Of a stretch of DNA of 64,000 nt, positions 1-12,861 are shown piece after piece. Under the pieces are notes generated by a model. That model was not told the origin of the DNA. It saw only the letters and a program-made list of their open reading frames with translations, and searched no databases. Numbering within the stretch: the stretch's first letter is position 1; each line of letters opens with the position of its first letter. A program made the translations under genes and the position numbers. The DNA lies in the NCBI GenBank assembly GCA_008360955.1, contig LUCM01000291.1, positions 55,825-119,824 of the forward strand. The letters are read 5' to 3'. Source of the stretch: Fasciolopsis buskii. Taxonomy: Eukaryota; Platyhelminthes; Trematoda; Plagiorchiida; Fasciolidae.

Positions 1-935
1 AGATTTCTAACCTCAATATTACTCACCCGGTCACTCCATCCAATCCTAGCCATATTACGTAAACATCGATGGTCGAAAACCTCCAACCGACGAACATCGC
101 CCACACGCATACTCCACGTCTCGCAACCGTACAGCAGAACTGAACGCACTGCAGCACAGTACACACTTCAGTGTAATATCAGGCCGACGCCATAAGTGAT
201 TCAGTCCAGCGTAAGCTGCACGAGCCTTGGATACACGCATACTTACCTCCAATCCCGAGCTACCATCGTTGGACACGCAACTAACAAGGTAGGTGAAACG
301 GTCCACAGTCATTATTTCCTCTCCATCCAGTAGCACGTTCGGCGCTGTTGCCGTCCAGTCCTGTAACAGCACTTTGCACTTTGAAGGTGCAAAGCACATG
401 CCAAACCGAGCAACCGATCTCGACGGACTATCAAGTACCCGTTGTGCATGGTCCGCAAAGTCGAACAGACACACAACGTCGTCTGCGTAATCTAGGTCGC
501 GTAGCTACCCTCCACTTCCGAGTTCGACTCCTACATCCCGGGGACCTCCCAAAGCATCTTCCATCACCTCGTCCATGACGAAGTTGAACAAGAATGGAGA
601 GATGGGGCACCCTTGTCGAACGCCACTAGTTGTTTCGAATGAACGTGACAGTTCACCGTATACCCTAACGCGACCATTGGTATGCAAGTACAATGCTCGC
701 AACAGGTTCACAAACATAGTTGGCATACCCTTGCGGTGGAGAGCACTGAGTAGTGTTGGTCGATCCACGGAGTCGAAAGCAATTTTCAAGTCGAGGAAGA
801 CTACGATTGTAGGGCGCCGGTGCGCGTGGCGCGTTTTGAGTGTCTGTCGAAGAGTGAATATTTGGTCGATGCAACCTCGACCTGGACGAAATCTGGCCTG
901 TTGTTCGCGGATATTACTATCGCGAATCGGGTATC
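1..935 (-). pseudogene. RTE-like non-LTR retrotransposon, RT fragment (copy 1)
   Basis: Read on the minus strand, this encodes the middle and C-terminal part of a non-LTR reverse transcriptase. The order is: the region ending GRGCIDQIFTLRQ near 880, the FLDLK.AFDSVDR motif near 790, GVRQGCPISPFLFNFV near 600, the catalytic YADD box near 485, and MCFAPSKCKVLLQDW near 390. The C-terminal DHRCLR/GWSDRV region runs off the left edge. It is dead: there is an in-frame TAG at 505-507 just before the YADD box and a frameshift near 170. The 5' side breaks off near 935-960, so the endonuclease half is absent. Assignment to the RTE clade comes from recalled resemblance to fluke RTE elements. Confidence 0.88.
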
Positions 936-2799
936 CCTTATCTTCGTCATTTCTTAATCTAGCTCTTCACCAGCTTAAATGTTAGATGGCCAGCTGTCGG
1001 TAGCTAGTCAGGAGTGTGATGTGCTGTGATCCGCTGAATAAGCGGTGTAGTCTAGCAGCGGCAATGTCGATGTCTCCTGTTTTTCTTCTAGAAAGCGTAC
1101 TTACAAAATGCTGTAGGTACATCGTCTGCAAAAATTAGAGCCGCAACTGACGTACGTTTTTTTTTCTGTATGTGTTACTAACGGTGCATGCGCACATTTC
1201 TCTAATATGTAGTTATGATCCGTTGGTGAGACAATCAGGTTTTGTGGGCTAGAGGCTCTGTGAAGGACTTGTATGACGGGTGTTTGAAAAATATGCAGGC
1301 TGATAAAAGAACTACTTTCACACGCTTAATTCACAACTAAGCTGGTTCATATTGTTGATCACAAAGGATCAATACCTGGAGTATTGATGGCACATCGTTC
1401 TTATTTTACCACAACCCAGAGGAACAGGGCCATTTGGTTTAATTAGCCGTCACACGACCCATCTACTCGGCTGTTCCCAGCTCACAAAACCTAGTCTTAT
1501 CTCACACGCCCGACATAACACTTATCAACCAAACACGTGCGCTCACAAACGAATTATAATTCCAAAACATGTTTCTAGGTTGAGAATTGCGTTCGGCATG
1601 AAAGCCTCACAATGCAGTGTATGACGCGTCTCTTATTGGTGTATTGTGTGGATTGGTTAGTAAACTGTAGTGCAAGACTCCTAAACTACAAAAAACATCG
1701 CTTGAAGCTTCTCTTCTCTTTGTCTTTCCTTGTGAGACACTAGGTAAATCAACAACCTTACTTCGTTTGTGATTACTGTTATTGTTATTTCTTTCTGTTC
1801 TCGGATTTTTATGGTGTACAAGTAATATAGAAATTGCCACTTGCTCTTGAAAATTAGCATTAACGGAACCATGCAGTCATTTAACACTTGAACAACCAAG
1901 TGTTCATTTTTGCCGTCACATATTGTTCGATCTCAGTTGACATTAGATTTTGTCACTGTGCCAATAGAAATGGTCTGAATTTCCCAGCGAATTTACGTTT
2001 ACATACAGCGCCTTGTGTAGGTGCTCCTAACATTCTAATGCAATCCGAAGTGGAATATCCAACTGCGATCAGAATGAGCGGACGTCAGGGATGTTATACA
2101 TCACACACTGAATTATGCAGCATCTCAAGTAGATAAAGGTCTTCCAAACTGTCACTCCACCGAAAATTAAATTTCTGTTATGACATTACTTTATTGTAGC
2201 ACCTCGTTTTTAGTAAATCGACATCGTGACGCAGAGACCAAGCTAACTTACATACGTTTCAGGATCTCCCTGGTGTGATAAAGTCCATATCCGGTCGAAA
2301 TGAGGCACAAGGCTCTAGCATTCAGAGCCGCTGCTGAGTAGGTTGTCGCTCTAGTTTGTCCCAGTCTGCACCTGGTTGATCAGTATAAATCTACCGTGAA
2401 GGGATAGAAATAAATGGAACATTGATGAAACAATGGTGTATACATACTTGAAATATATTCTGTTCCATTGGGGTTACATTGCCTAACACCGATCTTCTCT
2501 TGTGATTCTGGGTGACGAGGTCCACGGAATATTCTGTCAGAGAAAAAGGGACTTGACCCTACCTGGGACTGCAACTCTGTATTTGACAGTTTTTCCTTTT
2601 TTCGTTGTTAAGCCTCGTGTTCCGGACTCATTGCACACAAATCATCGGATCAGAAGGGAAACATATCGTTGGATTCTCATAGTAAACATAGTACTCTTTT
2701 CCCTTAATACTCATCCTCAGCGCTTTTTTGCGTGTAGCATGTTTACTGAAAACACTGCAGTATGGCGTTGTATGCACACTCCAGATAGAACAACAGGCA
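936..2799. other. No gene recognised
   Basis: AT-rich sequence with only short unrelated ORFs on both strands. I see no splice-flanked exon and no repeat shared with the rest of the window. Confidence 0.5.
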
Positions 2800-3130
2800 A
2801 AGTTGAGCCCTGGACCGTAACTGTTTGCTGCTCGCCAAAATTGCTTCTCCAAGACCCCAGTTGCCATCTGTCAAGCGATCTCGCCTCCGAAGGCTAGCTG
2901 CCGTTCCCACTTTACGCCCTTCCGATGACCCTGTTACTGCCAAAGTTAGGTTAGACAGTGTCGGTAACATCAGCAGTGGTAAAGCCGAAGCCCCCTGTTA
3001 AACTGGACCCTAGTTGACAGTCTCCTGTTTCCTGTCAAGCTCAGTAGTTCGTGTAAGACCAATCCTTGTGGTACCGGTGGGCTATGTTCACGTTGCTTCT
3101 CTATGCCCCAACCGCCTGTGGTCCGGATCC
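2800..3130 (+). pseudogene. Possible decayed coding relic
   Basis: A GC-richer stretch than its surroundings. The plus-strand frame from about 2838 stays open for roughly 55 codons, starting AKIASPRPQLPSVKRSR and ending at a TAA near 3000. A second weak coding-like patch lies at 3530-3745. The position upstream of the RTE copy at 4940 would fit a leader or ORF1 relic of that element, but I recognise no domain and the intervening sequence does not align with it. Confidence 0.25.
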
Positions 3131-4939
3131 AGCTTCAGATTTGTTTTACTAACATCCACGTGACTTGCTTATGATCGCTCACTGTTGTATTTATTGTTGC
3201 TTAAATCTTCAGCGCTCGTGTAGTCCGTTTGCCAGCTATTCTGCGACATCTGGACGTTCTGCGAGAATTTGCTTCAAGTTAGGGGAAATTTGCTTAATCC
3301 GTGCCCCAATCAACAACTGTCTCTGCAACACGAAGTTTCGCCACATAAGACTCCACTTGCCTAAGAGTCGCTCTCCATTCTCCATTCAAAACTTGTGTCA
3401 ATTGAATACATTGCTATCATTTGCTATTAGTGCTGCAACATTCAGAATTATCAGTCTTGCTGCTTCATTCCTCTTAAGTCGGATCGTGCGTTGTTATGCA
3501 CAGGCGTTTGTGTTGCACTTTTGGTGGTAGACCAAAATGACATTCTTCGAGTGAATACTGTTGAATTGATTGAACCCCCAACTCCTGAACTGCCAACTGA
3601 TGGTACCGGCGTCTCTTAAACTCCTAATGAGAGATGCCATGGTGGACAGCCATTGGTATAGAATAGGTTCAAAAGGCGTCATCATCCCACTGGCAACCGT
3701 TTTACAAGCTCCCCTCCCCCCGACGGTGACGAGCACAAATGTTTAAATGCGTTACACACATTGACATGAAACGGAGTTCAAATAGGAGAATGCTGCCGTG
3801 TGTGCCATGACTTTCGTTGCCTTAACTGAGACGGCCCATTTCCTAGCTGCGGACTTATCTGAAAGTATTTATGCAATAGCATCGGTACGACAAACAAAAC
3901 GGCTATCTAGGCATAAGTCAGGTTTACTTAGGTTTAATGCTTCCAGATCGAACTACATCTAGCTCTAAGGCGACACGCAACGGTAATTTAATGAAGGCTA
4001 CTAAAAACGGCGGTTCAGCAGTTCGTGGGGAAATTTAGGCACCTACGGAAAATCAAGTGGTCAGAATGACTGTTTACTCGTTCTAGTATTCGCGGATATC
4101 CAACGAACTGATTGACAAATTAGAGTCATCACTTTTTATCATAGCGCCGCATGTTTTGACCGTCAGTTGTAAAGCCCGAGCAAGACACTTCAAATCACCA
4201 CTCCAGTTTCGGTAAAAAGAACAAATTGTTTTTGATCTTCTTCCATTGTTCCATTGTTTGATCTTCAGCGCTCGTTCATATTAAGCCCTTAAGCGGGCGT
4301 GCCACTTTTCGTCAAGCTCTTCATAATAATGGTGAATGACTCACTGTTGTTGGTAGCGTTGTTCACGTTTTCGAGTAGTAGCCCATTAAAATAACGAACA
4401 ATTACAATCCATCGGCTCGCCCCTTTTTTGCTGAATGCGTCTAATCCCGTCGAGTTCCTCGATTCGATCGATGCATTACACCAGCTGAGTGTGCATTCGC
4501 CTTTTGTACGTCTCCGTGTGTCAGTTTCTGATCGGATAGAAGTCATAACGAGACTGTACCTTGACATTGTGTGATGGCTTGCGTGCCTCCATGACCCAAT
4601 GAGCTAAACAGGATGGCTTATCTCAAGCCAAAGATCCAATCATGCCAGGAAGGTCAGTGGGTAGAGGCCTGACGAAGTAGTCTCCTGGTCCTCTTGATCG
4701 GGGGTTGGTCCGAGTTAGCAGCTCAGTCAGAAAAACGAGTGGAAGACTAATTGATCTAAGTAGATGGGCTCCCACTCAGCCATACGCTGCTGCCTTGCGG
4801 TCAGGTTCTTGTCAGAACCAAAGGCTTTGGTTGAGAACCCTAATCGTTCTTCTGCTTAGCGGCTGGACTCTCTGGCAGTACCCGTCCATCAATCTCCATG
4901 ATTTGCACGTCTGCAAATAATTCCATACTGCATCGGTCG
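3131..4939. other. No gene recognised; possible retroelement 5' leader at the right end
   Basis: Mostly featureless. From about 4560 to 4940 the composition becomes more balanced and runs without a break into the retrotransposon that follows, so this part may be its untranslated leader. I found no second copy here to test that. Confidence 0.35.
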
Positions 4940-7900
4940 TCGCGCAGGCTAATCAGGACCGCGCTGCCCATTGCATCGAGCGGAGGTGGGGTGGGTAGCG
5001 ATAAGTATGCTACTGCTCACAGTTCTCCCTCTTTTATTCAACCTGTCTCTTCTGTCTCCAACCCAATCTGTTTGCCCTTCTGCCTACCCATATTGTCCCC
5101 ATTGATAACACGCCCGATACTCGCAACAGTTCATTGTCAAATAGTGTAACAAGTGGTTTTCAGTCTGCTGGTTCACATTTTCTCAAGCCTCGTCAGCCTC
5201 TGCATCTGGGTTCCCTCAATGTGCGCATTTTAATGCAGGCTGGCCAACAGGCTTGTTTGGCTCTGCCAGTGGGCTCACTTTCGATTGATGTCTGCTGCGT
5301 GAGTGAAACACGAATTCAGGATTCTAGTAGAGTAGAGTAATTCAACTAACTGCGCCAAATGTCTGGTAAAAATGTTTTTTTCGGGCTTCAGGAGACGAAG
5401 CGTTTCCAGCTGTGGGTCAACGTGGTGTAGGAGTAGTGTTGGGAGAAAAGGCCGAAGCAGTCCTTTTAGACTGGATCCCAGTCAACAGTCTCTTGTGCAC
5501 CGTGAGACTGCAAGGAATAGTCGGCGTTCGAAAGAATAGTAGTGTTAAGCGCAGTTTGTTTGCCATCTCGACATATGCCCCAACAGACTGCAGTACTGAC
5601 ATGGAGGAAGATGAGTATTAAGATGACCTCGTCACCCTTGTTCGAAAGAGGGAAAGCTCTAACATTGTAGTGGTGTTATATGATTTTAATGCGGAACTTG
5701 TAAAAGTGAGTGCATCTGAGTCAGATAGACCCTATTGCATTAAGCTGCTGTTGGCGCGGTTCTGTCGAGAACTGGGGATCGCACTGGACCCCGTACGTCG
5801 AATGGGATCATGCATTAGTTTTATTGCGATTTTTGCTGCAACTCAACAGCCATCGACATAGGCCACAAACCCGATTGGCCGTTGAGCGTCTGTCTGATTC
5901 GATTGTTTGCAACAGCTTTGAACAGAAAGTATTCGAGGAAGTAAGACCTGTGACGAGCCGCAATGTACACGAGCAGTGGGATCAAATTAAGCGGGCTATG
6001 CGATTTGTAAGCAGATTTCGCCTGTGGTCCCAGGTCTAGCGTCCATCAAAGACCCTGGATCTCACAAGGATCGCTGGGTCTAAATGGAGCAAAAACGTCA
6101 GCTCCCTAACTACAAGGAAGGGAATAAGATTTCTCGACAGTTGCAGCGTCATTTGACGATAAGCCTTAAAAATGACCGCGTAAACTGGTGGGTTAAGGTA
6201 GCTGAAGAAATGGAGAAAACGGCTGCTTCAGGTAACAGTCAGAGACTGTTTTATGTTATACGTGACACTGGCGGGCGGCGAACTTGTGTTAGTGAAGTTG
6301 TGTGCGATAGGAATGAAGAGTTCGTCCATGGTAGACAACAGAGGCTGGGCCGTTGGGCCGATGCTTTCAAGGATCAGTTTAGCTTGTCACATGCTAACGA
6401 ATGTAGGCTAACCTCTGTAGCTGCGAATCCTTGTTCGGTGTCACTTGGTCACCCAACGGAAGTGGAAGTTCAGTCGAATATTCGGCTTCTGAAGAGGAGG
6501 AAAGCTGCCGGTCCCGACGACCTTCCCCCAGTTCTTTTCAATTTGGGTGGAGAAGCTCTGGTGAAATCACTTACCTCCTTGCTTCGTGATATTTGGAACG
6601 AGAATCGTATTCTGTTATTGTGGAATGTGTCACTGAATGTGCCTATTTTCAAGAAGCGCACACGAGTGACTGTGGTAGCCATTGTGGGATTAGTTTAATT
6701 CCGATAGGTACTAAGGTGTTAGCTTCGATAATGGTGAATTGTTTGACTACGGTTTGCGAGAGTAATATCCGCGAACAGCAGGTCGGATTTCGTGCTGGTT
6801 GAGTTTGCATTGACCAGATATTCACTCTTCGACATTTACTGGAAACGCACCACACACAACTCAGTACGACCGTAGTCTTTCTCGACCTAAAAGGTGCATT
6901 GAACTCAGTGGATCGGGCAGTCTTATTCAGTGCTGTCGACCAAAAGGGTATGACAGGGAAGTTCGTGAACCTGTTGTTGGCATTGTACTTTCGTGAGAGT
7001 ATACAGTGAACTATCAAGTCCATTCGAGATGACTGGTGGTGTTTGACAATGGTGTCCCATCTCTCCATTCCTGTTCAACTTCGTCATGGTCGAGGTGATG
7101 AAAGATGCTTTAGGAGGTCTCCGGGATGTAGGAATCGAACCGGGTAATGGAAGGAAGCTGTGTGACCTAGATTACTCAGATGACGTTGTGTGCTTGTTCG
7201 AGTTTGCGGACTATGCACAACGTGCACTAGATCGAGTTTCGAGACCGGTCGCTTGGTTTGGCATGTGCTTTGCACCTTCAAAGTGCAAAATGCTATTGCA
7301 GGATTGAACGATAGTAGTACCGAACTTGGTGCTGAGCGACCTGAAACTCGCGATTGTAGACCGTTTCACTTATATTGGTAACTGTACGCCAAATAATGGT
7401 AGCTCGGGAGTGGAGGTAGACTTACGCTGTACGGAAGCACTTGTGGCGTCGCCCTGATGTTTCACTGAAGTTGAAAGACCGCGTGTGCTGTGCCGCAATG
7501 CGCTTAGTTCTGTGATACGGTAGCGAAACATGAAGTGTGCATGTGGGAGATGTTCGTCGGTTTTCGACCTTTGATGTCTGCGTAATATGGCTTGTATTGG
7601 GTGGAGTGACCGGGTGACTCATGTGGAGGTCAGGGATCTAGTACTAGGTGCCGGCTCTCAAAATACCTTTTTTCAGCGTATGAAGATTAGTAGACTACGG
7701 TTGTTGGGTCACGTGTTGCGTATGCGGAACACTTGTCTACCTTATCGTGCCCTAATTTGGGTTTCTTCCACGTAATTGAAGCCACCATGTGGAGGTCAAC
7801 AGTAGACATGGCAACGTGGGATGAGTAAATGTACAACGAACTTAGGTAAAGTGGGTGTCTCACGTCTTCGTCTTTGTGGTTGGGGTCCGAAAGACTCGTC

Positions 7901-8193
7901 AACTAGGTGGCTGCAGACACTGAGGGATATGGCAGTGAACCGTGAACAGTGGCGATCGTGTTGTCATTTCTATCGAATCAGAATGATTGAAAGAGTGCAT
8001 TTGTACAGTTAGGCTGTGTTCTCTATGTGTGCTACAGCAGCATCTTATTGTTTCCCACCTGTGTAGTTTCACTCTCCGTTCCCCTTGGATGTTCACTCTT
8101 TTTATCGAAAAACGTAACCCTAGGTATAAGGCAGCGCCAGTGAGGCTTGCCTTGCTGTTTATCGCTAAACGATTATGATGTTGATGCTAATAA
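4940..8193 (+). mobile_element. RTE-like non-LTR retrotransposon, near full-length degenerate copy (copy 2)
   Basis: The best-preserved copy. An AP-endonuclease start is visible at 5190-5335 (LGSLNVRILMQAG, then SIDVCCVSETRIQDSS, the conserved Glu region). It continues through IPVNSLLCTVRLQ (5480), STYAPTD (5570) and DFNAELVKVSASESD (5685). The linker and RT follow: SISLKNDRVNWWVKV (6150), RRKAAGPDDLPPVLFNLGG (6495), ESNIREQQVGFRAG (6755), FLDLKGALNSVDR (6880), a mutated YSDD box near 7175, and MCFAPSKCKMLLQD (7262). The C-terminal GHVLRM (7710) and NREQWRSCCHF (7940) regions complete it. It ends near 8193 in an ATGATGTTGATGCTAATAAT tail typical of RTE 3' ends. Many frameshifts and stops, including a TGA after FRAG at 6800, make it inactive. 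Confidence 0.88.
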
Positions 8194-9159
8194 TGGGATA
8201 CTTGGACCGATCGTCTTCCGGCGCGTTTTGTTGTCCTATTCAATTGCATAATATGGGCATCGTACCACTGTATATTATCGTGATTGTTGTCGTATCACTA
8301 TGATTTTATGGTGGATTATTCGAAGGCTGTTGTCGAAGTAATAATTAAAAAAGATTTCAGTTAAATTATTTTAAATGCCCGGAACGTTCTCGTCCTTTCT
8401 TCAATTTTTGACTGCTTTTAACCTCATGAGCAGAAGTTTTGTCTAGGTCATGCCAGAGAGAAATAAAAATTCCTGACAAATCATATACGTTAAAATTTTG
8501 CTCATCTAATCTGACCTCATCCACAATTCGAAAAATTCCATATTTCTGTTTCAAAGCTTGAATTTTGTTATCCACCACCTTAGAAATCTTAACCTGGTTC
8601 GATCCATCTGCCGGCTGCATGGGGACCCGGTCGATCGATACGTGCTTATGGCTGATAACGCCGTGATTGGAAGCCATTTGTTCTACAACGTTTATGGTGT
8701 CCAAGATGGACTCAGTTTCATGGATTTTATCCGCGTCCAAATGTCCTTACGACGTTATCATTTCCAGTTACGGTAAGTCCTCCTTCAGTCCTCAATGAAT
8801 GCTTCGTGTAATCAGATGTTCTTAATCCTCGTTAATCTTCAGCATTCCTGTCCAAATGCCTTATGCCGCAGTTTGTCCTACATGAATGAACTGTTGTCTT
8901 CTAGGTTTACGCAGTTTTTATTCTTTTCACTGCATTTTCTCTCTCTCTTACGTTCCGGAAGAAAGGTATGAGCTTCCCAACCAAACTCGTTTTTCATCAT
9001 CTATGGATGGAGGATGGACTTCGAAAATGGTCAACCTTATGCTCGGGATTGGTGGTTTATTTGGATGCCCCCTGGTGACTTGGCGTTGCTTGAGTTCACT
9101 AGCCAACCTCTTTACTTACCCTGCTTGCTATGTGACGAAGGACGATAACATGATAATGA
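8194..9159. other. No gene recognised
   Basis: Overlapping ORFs exist on both strands at 8366-8776 (124 codons on minus), but the two strands are equally open, neither shows splice sites, and I recognise no protein. Treated as unexplained intergenic sequence. Confidence 0.35.
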
Positions 9160-9909
9160 GCTTGAGCACACATAAGTCCGAGGCTCGAGCGGCGTATCTT
9201 GGACGAAAGCACTTGTAGCGCCAACCAGGTATTTTACTGAAGTTGAAAGCTCGCTTGTATTGTGGGGCGATCCATTCAATTTCGTTGTATGCTGCCAAGA
9301 CCTGGAGTTTGCGTCCTGAAAGCGCTCGTGGCTTGGAAGTTTTCGACCATCGATGGTTGGATGGAATGGCCGCTTGAACGAAGCTAACGTTAGAAATCGA
9401 GCATCGAGTGCCGGTCCAGGGAATATTCCATCTTAGTATATCCAGCTTCGTTGGCTTCGTTAGTTGTGGACCACGCTGCATATTACAAGCACACGTCTAC
9501 CATATCATGCCCCGTTGTCCGTTCCTCCTTTGGAGTTGGGGGGAATACATGAAAAGGTCAACAAAAGATATGGCAGCGTGGAATGAGAAAATGTCGAGGA
9601 AACTTAGGTAAAGCAGGTGACTTGTGTCTCCGTAGTTGGGATCCGAAAAATCCAACAGCCAGTTGGATAGAAACGTTGAAGGATATGGTAGCAAATTATA
9701 AACAGTGGCGGTCGTGTTGTCACTTTGTTTTGGGACAGGATGATCAGAAAATCTGTTTGTACAGTTAAACCGCGGCATTCTTTTCCTTTCGCTTTAGTTC
9801 TACTCCAGGTTGCATATTCATTCTTTCCATTGCAAACAGTAACAGTCTGGGAAAGGCACTGATCACTGTCTTGGCATGGCTGCTTGACGCCAAATAACGA
9901 TGATGATTA
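9160..9909 (+). mobile_element. RTE-like retrotransposon, 3'-end fragment (copy 3)
   Basis: Carries only the C-terminal part of the RT ORF: KSEARAAYLGRKHL (9170), LKLKARLYCGAIHSISLYA (9240), LEVFDHRWLDGM (9335), and then KDMVANYKQWRSCCHF in the last coding block near 9690. It ends at the tail GCCAAATAACGATGATGATT near 9909. This is the classic 5'-truncated insertion of a target-primed retrotransposon. Internal stops and a gap near 9380-9500 show decay. Confidence 0.85.
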
Positions 9910-10273
9910 ACCAATCTGTTATTCTTCTGGTAATGCATGGGCAGAATAAATCCTTTCCTTCAAAGCCGACGTAATTTCACGAACCAACTACATTATTCTA
10001 CCGCTATTGAAGCAGCACCACGGGTCAAGTGCAAACAACATCGCACATAATCATAAACAAGAACCATTAACACATCACATTCCCAGATTAAACCTACAAC
10101 CCAACCATGTAACACATGCGAAACATTCAAACAACATTCGAATAATAAGACCAACTAAAAACAGCAGGCATATCTCAATCAATCGCACACGATTTACTGA
10201 GACGAAAACAAACACAGGAGGAAAAGAATCCCCATGACAAAAATAAGAGATCACACTACGATTGTTTAACTTC
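9910..10273. other. Strand-asymmetric A/C-rich block
   Basis: From about 10005 to 10240 the plus strand is strikingly poor in G and T. It turns abruptly G/T-rich at about 10262, where the 210-bp repeat starts. No gene is recognised. The overlapping 76-codon ORF is explained by the composition. Confidence 0.5.
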
Positions 10274-10483
10274 GACTATCGGGCAGTATTGTGAGACGAA
10301 TTGGTGTTCAGATGTGGGAGCAATTGGGTGGATAATGTGTCGGGCACTGATCGATCATGCTCGGGCGTTGGTTGGTATTATTGTTCTTCCGTTAGTGTAA
10401 TTTGATTCCTTCATGTCGGCGTGTGTTTGGATTGGTACATTCGGTATGATATAGTGTGTTAGGGTGTTGCGGTGGGTCGCAAA
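10274..10483 (+). repeat. 210-bp direct repeat, left copy
   Basis: Begins GACTATCGGGCAGTATTGTG and ends GGTGTTGCGGTGGGTCGCAA plus one more A. It matches 12652-12861 base for base with one difference (GTTGGTTGG versus GTTGTTTGG) and no gaps, at an offset of exactly 2378. The only ambiguous base of the window, N at 10484, directly follows it. It could be the end repeat of a small LTR-like element (the right copy is preceded by T, giving TG...CA if the last A's are trimmed), but no primer-binding site or target duplication is apparent. Confidence 0.9.
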
Positions 10484-12651
10484 NTGCACCCCGGACCACC
10501 GAGGATCGTCCCGGCGATTCGCTCGCCTAGTGGCCCCAAACACAGTATGAAAATACTCATACCTTTTGCTAAAATCTAATTTGCATCTATCACGTCCGTT
10601 CAGGCTGAGCAACGTTGCATACTTGAATGCATCCATGGACACTCCTACTCACACAGTTCGCAATTGAACACATTGCCCATTCTCGCCAATCTCGTTCATT
10701 TGAATGTATCTCCTTTTCAGTAGTATCCATCGTCCATTTCACGGTGTCGGTTTGTATTGGTATTGGACAAATACAATGTGATTGGGGAAGAACTGAGCAA
10801 TCTCAGATTGTGAACTTGCCGGATTAGGTAGCCAGACGATTGGTTGGACATACGCTTGTCTCTCGCGAGTGGTGTTCGGCGCGTCACATTTACGACCGAC
10901 AATCCGACAAGCTAGTAGTCGCTTATATGCGCATATATGGTGAATAAGAACGACTGGGAGGTGATGCGCTGTTCTTCTATTCTGCTATTATTTTCCCTTC
11001 ACGCACTCACACACTCGCTGTCTCAATCTCCTTTCGTTCTCGAGTAGACCGTGGGACTAATTAGAAAGACGGAATGGGGGCACATTGGTGTGAGGCTAAT
11101 GATCGCAAAAGCTCAAACGAAAACAATGTATTCCGTAGCTTAGGAGCCATTGAATATCATTGCTTGAGTCCAGAATGAGAATCACTTCGGACCGGATGTG
11201 ACCAGATGACAGGAGGTGTAGGAAGACCAGTGTTCGTATGAGTCTGTCACATGCCATTCGGTGTGATGCACACATCAGGTAGCCATGATTGATTGGTTTT
11301 TGCTCATCCAGGTGACTTGATTACTCGTCGTCCCATTCGGTTGTACGGGATGAGATTTTTGGGATTTGAGTACACCGAAAGACCGTGGCAAGTGATTTGT
11401 CGAGTGCATATACCTTACTGTTGCGTGTTATTGATTTTCCAATCTTGTGAGTGCTTGACATGCTGCCCTGTCCGAGTTGTGCTGACAATTGTGTGTGCTC
11501 GAGTGGTGTCTAAATTTCCAGCTAGAAGCGCGCGAGGAAATATGCGATGCTATTTCACCTGCATTGGTCGGTGTGTTTGTGGGAACGGGGTGGGGGATGC
11601 ATGGTGGATGTTCTTGGGTTGTGATGGGATTGAATGAAGAGAAGAATGAAGTTAGCTTTGTACACCAAAATATCCGATCGAAATGAAGGTGGAAGTAGGC
11701 TGGACGCACGACTGTGTGCGTGTGTTCATATACATCACCGGTTGCTAAACGGCAGAGAAGGTGTGGTGCTGAAAACGCTGTGCAAACATTTTACCTCCCA
11801 TTGGCTATTCGTTATCTGAATGTTCACATTCTGATTAACTGTTTCTACGACTCACTCACTGAGTGGCCCTAGTCTAATCTGTCATTTTCAATGTTTCTTC
11901 TCATTTTGTGAATGATGATTTCTTAATCGCACATTCTATTTGTTCCGTTATTACCAGGATCGAAGCACTGAGCGAGTGGCTTAGATGGGTCCTGTATCGG
12001 TTGCTACGACTTCTAGGACGAGTTCCGGATATTCAAGAGATACAGAAATTATTCGCTACCCCATCGAGTTTTCCCCGAAGCTTGAGTACCGATTTGTGAT
12101 ATGTTCTGATTAATCCCATCTCCATGATGACAAGTGTGCGTGAGTGCGTGCGTGTGTGCGCGTGATTGGGTCAAATGGAATTGATCTGACGCACCTTGCC
12201 CAATGTGGACTGTTTTGTTTTATCGATCAATTCGGATCGGTGCGGTGCCAGTTGGAGGATGTAATTTGTGGACGAATACTCGTTCATCCTTGGAATCTCG
12301 AACTTTTCTTATCCTGTGAACCAATTAGTCAAACTTATTCTTCTCTTTGTCAATTCCAGATCACGTGATCTGCTTCTCAGTTATATTTTAGCTTTTTATA
12401 ATCTGTTCCAATCGGTCGTAGTAGTTGTCGAACGAAGTCAGAGTTTGTCTGACAACGGATTGAGTCTGCTTGTATATGTATGTGACAACTCAGGCGATGT
12501 GGTCAAAGAAGCAAACGATTTGTTCTTAAAATCCTGCGCCATTTGTTATGCGATCTTCTGATCACGTGCCTTATACGATTGCAATTGGTATTATGAATTG
12601 TACCAGAGGAAATAATGATGATATTTGATGAGCATATGGCCTTTTGAATTT
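10484..12651. other. Sequence between the 210-bp repeats; G/T-rich, no gene recognised
   Basis: The plus strand is G/T-biased from about 11200 to 12640 and has several moderate ORFs (114 codons at 11293, 97 at 12268), none with a recognisable domain. Near 12607 there is AGGAAATAATGATGATATTT, which looks like the 3' tail of the RTE copies, so a retroelement or SINE may end there. The unit could be a small nonautonomous element bounded by the 210-bp repeats, or two unrelated insertions. Confidence 0.35.
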
Positions 12652-12861
12652 GACTATCGGGCAGTATTGTGAGACGAATTGGTGTTCAGATGTGGGAGCA
12701 ATTGGGTGGATAATGTGTCGGGCACTGATCGATCATGCTCGGGCGTTGTTTGGTATTATTGTTCTTCCGTTAGTGTAATTTGATTCCTTCATGTCGGCGT
12801 GTGTTTGGATTGGTACATTCGGTATGATATAGTGTGTTAGGGTGTTGCGGTGGGTCGCAAA
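12652..12861 (+). repeat. 210-bp direct repeat, right copy
   Basis: One mismatch to 10274-10483, same orientation. The flanks of the two copies do not align with each other on either side. Confidence 0.9.

Noticed and set aside
8366..8776. ORFs of 124 and 72 codons on opposite strands
   Set aside because: Equally open on both strands, no exon signals, no recognisable family.
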